Shown one piece after another: positions 12,779 to 14,302 of a stretch of 14,302 nucleotides of DNA (position 1 is its first letter; the number at the start of each line of letters is the position of its first letter). The stretch spans positions 1 to 14,302 of the forward strand of contig JAZQWT010000017.1 of the NCBI GenBank assembly GCA_045632485.1, in the 5' to 3' direction. A program made the translations under genes and the position numbers. The notes below the pieces were generated by a model. That model was not told the origin of the DNA, did no database searches, and saw nothing but the letters and a program-made list of their open reading frames with translations. Source of the DNA: SIG575 sp045632485. Its GTDB lineage: Bacteria > Bacillota > Clostridia > Oscillospirales > Acutalibacteraceae.

Positions 12779-14299
12779 ATGTTAAATAAACGTGGTGCAG
12801 GGGTGCTTATGCATATTTCTACCATTCCTTCAGATTATGGTATCGGTGTTTTTGATGAAAACTGCAGATATTTTATTGATAAGCTGCAATCAATGAATTT
12901 CGGGTATTGGCAGGTTTTGCCTTTTAACCCCGTAGATAAAGCGAATTCCCCTTATTGTTCGGCATCCGCTTTTGCAGGAAATATTCTTTTTATTGATCCT
13001 AAAGCTTTATATGAAGACGGTCTTTGTACAAAGGAAGACTATGAGGAAAATATATACAAAGGGACTCCTTATACTGCAGACTATGAATTTGCATTTGAAA
13101 AAAGATTGAAGCTTCTCAGAAAGGCTTTTCTTAACATAAATGCTGAAACGGCACAGAAAATAAAAGATTTCGATAAAGAAAATTCATGGCTTTCCGATTT
13201 CTCACTTTTTATGGCATTGAAAGATAAGCACAATGATGCAAATTGGTGGGAGTGGGATGAAAAATATGCACATTATTCTTCTGCTGATGCTCTGAGAGGA
13301 GAGTTTGAAGAAGAATGTGCTTTCTGGAAATTCACTCAGTATCTTTTCTATAAACAATGGAACGCTGTAAAAGACTATGCAAACCGGAAAGGAATTGCCG
13401 TTATAGGTGATATGCCCATATATGTTGCTATGGATTCATGCGATGTCTGGGCGAATGTTTCTCAGTTTATGATAGATAAAGAAACGCTTAAACCTCAAAA
13501 AGTTGCAGGCTGTCCTCCCGATTATTTTTCTGAAGACGGACAGTTATGGGGAAATCCCCTTTATGATTGGAACTATATGGAAAAAGAAGGTTTCAAGTGG
13601 TGGCTTTCAAGAATTTCACAGGCACTTAAAACTTATGATTGTGTAAGAATCGATCATTTCAGAGCGTTTGCTTCATATTGGGAAATTCCTGCTGATTCTG
13701 ACACTGCCAAAAACGGAGCATGGGTAAAAGGTCCCGGAATGAAACTTTTTAACAAGGTAAAAGAAGTTTTCGGTGAACTCCCCATTATTGCAGAAGATCT
13801 GGGTACTTTCGGGGAAGATGTAATTAAGTTGCTTTCAGACACAGGTTTCCCCGGAATGAAAGTTGTTCAGTTCGGTTTTGACCCCGATGCGGATTCTTTG
13901 CACCTTCCCCACAATACAGTTATAAATTCCGTAAATTACTGTGGCACGCACGATAATAATACTTTGCTTGGTTGGCTGTGGGAAGCAAGTGAAAGAGAAA
14001 GAGCGTTTGCACTTGAATACATAGGTTTTACAGGAAAAAACTGGGGTGACGGCGGTTATAAATCTGAAAGCTGTCGCAAGATTATAGAAAGTGTATGGAA
14101 ATCTTCTTCCAACACGGCAATTATTGCTTTTCAGGATATGTGCGGATTCGGAAGCGATGCAAGAATGAATATTCCCGGTGTTCCTGAAAAGAATTGGCGT
14201 TACCGTACCACAAAGGAAACAATTGATAATGTAGATGTTGATTACTTCAAAAAATTAAATTCTGTTTTCAGAAGAACATATCCCGTTTTTGAAAAATAA
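12779..14299 (+). CDS. malQ: 4-alpha-glucanotransferase (amylomaltase, GH77)
   Basis: The 506-residue enzyme has the normal length for the short bacterial type. It opens with the family signature KRGAGVLMHISTIPSDYGIG and WQVLPFNPVDKANSPYCSAS. The catalytic residues line up with Thermus amylomaltase (Asp293, Glu340, Asp395): nucleophile D292 in VRIDHFRAF, acid/base E339 in IIAEDLGTF and D392 in YCGTHDNNT. It disproportionates alpha-1,4-glucans such as maltodextrins in the cytoplasm, feeding glucose and longer chains to phosphorylase. The start ATG follows AGGGGTG with a five-base spacer. It sits 131 bp after the GNAT gene, so it may be a separate unit. That gap is AT-rich with an ATGTTTTT/AAAAACAT dyad (12663-12697) and no convincing promoter. 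The stop is three bases from the window end; nothing after it can be judged. Confidence 0.96.
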   Translation: MLNKRGAGVLMHISTIPSDYGIGVFDENCRYFIDKLQSMNFGYWQVLPFNPVDKANSPYCSASAFAGNILFIDPKALYEDGLCTKEDYEENIYKGTPYTADYEFAFEKRLKLLRKAFLNINAETAQKIKDFDKENSWLSDFSLFMALKDKHNDANWWEWDEKYAHYSSADALRGEFEEECAFWKFTQYLFYKQWNAVKDYANRKGIAVIGDMPIYVAMDSCDVWANVSQFMIDKETLKPQKVAGCPPDYFSEDGQLWGNPLYDWNYMEKEGFKWWLSRISQALKTYDCVRIDHFRAFASYWEIPADSDTAKNGAWVKGPGMKLFNKVKEVFGELPIIAEDLGTFGEDVIKLLSDTGFPGMKVVQFGFDPDADSLHLPHNTVINSVNYCGTHDNNTLLGWLWEASERERAFALEYIGFTGKNWGDGGYKSESCRKIIESVWKSSSNTAIIAFQDMCGFGSDARMNIPGVPEKNWRYRTTKETIDNVDVDYFKKLNSVFRRTYPVFEK

Positions 14300-14302
14300 A
14301 AA

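Overview
The window looks like chromosome of a low-GC, Gram-positive anaerobe of class Clostridia, most likely a gut or rumen Oscillospirales/Ruminococcaceae-type bacterium. This is inferred from the AT-rich DNA, strong GGAGG/GAGGTG ribosome binding sites, a Big_2 surface-protein tail with an aromatic C-terminus, a DUF6809-type remnant and several glycoside hydrolases. No rRNA, tRNA, CRISPR array or intact transposase was seen.

Layout. (1) Positions 2-1855 hold a secreted right-handed beta-helix protein that fits GH110 alpha-1,3-galactosidases; its start codon lies off the left edge. (2) Positions 1856-2223 are a gene-free, repeat-rich stretch: a perfect 35-nt palindrome, an intrinsic terminator and a tandem array of 3 x 21 bp plus 4 x 20 bp. 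Parts of this stretch recur in the same order at 7859-8020. (3) On the minus strand, a 3' fragment of a Big_2 surface protein (2224-2571) lies behind a LysR regulator (2618-3469), which diverges from a YeiH/PSE-family membrane transporter (3585-4610). (4) A SLOG-fold protein gene (minus, 4713-5135) and a small XRE/Cro regulator (plus, 5410-5664) diverge from an intergenic region with three near-identical 14-bp palindromes 48-49 bp apart. On the SLOG side there is a good promoter, a foldable leader and an intrinsic terminator just before the ribosome binding site. (5) Positions 5711-6436 are a decayed zone: a DUF6809-like pseudogene with a nonsense codon, a GC-richer island of unknown origin, and a promoter followed closely by a terminator. 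(6) An orphan 2-oxoacid dehydrogenase E2-type acyltransferase domain (6437-7405) is followed by a small three-helix membrane protein (7449-7778). (7) After the second repeat copy, a sigma-A-like promoter at 8059-8088 leads into GH127 - GH31 - GNAT acetyltransferase (8137-12647), followed by a 4-alpha-glucanotransferase (malQ, 12779-14299).

How the parts fit. The right half is an intracellular carbohydrate-degradation cluster. GH127 and GH31 lack signal peptides and probably trim imported plant cell-wall oligosaccharides (beta-L-arabinofuranosyl and alpha-glycosyl ends). MalQ handles alpha-1,4-glucans. The left-edge GH110-like enzyme would act outside the cell. No sugar transporter or sugar-responsive regulator is visible. 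The most distinctive non-coding system is the SLOG/XRE intergenic region, which combines repeated operators with a leader that may act as an attenuator. The second is the composite intergenic repeat present twice.
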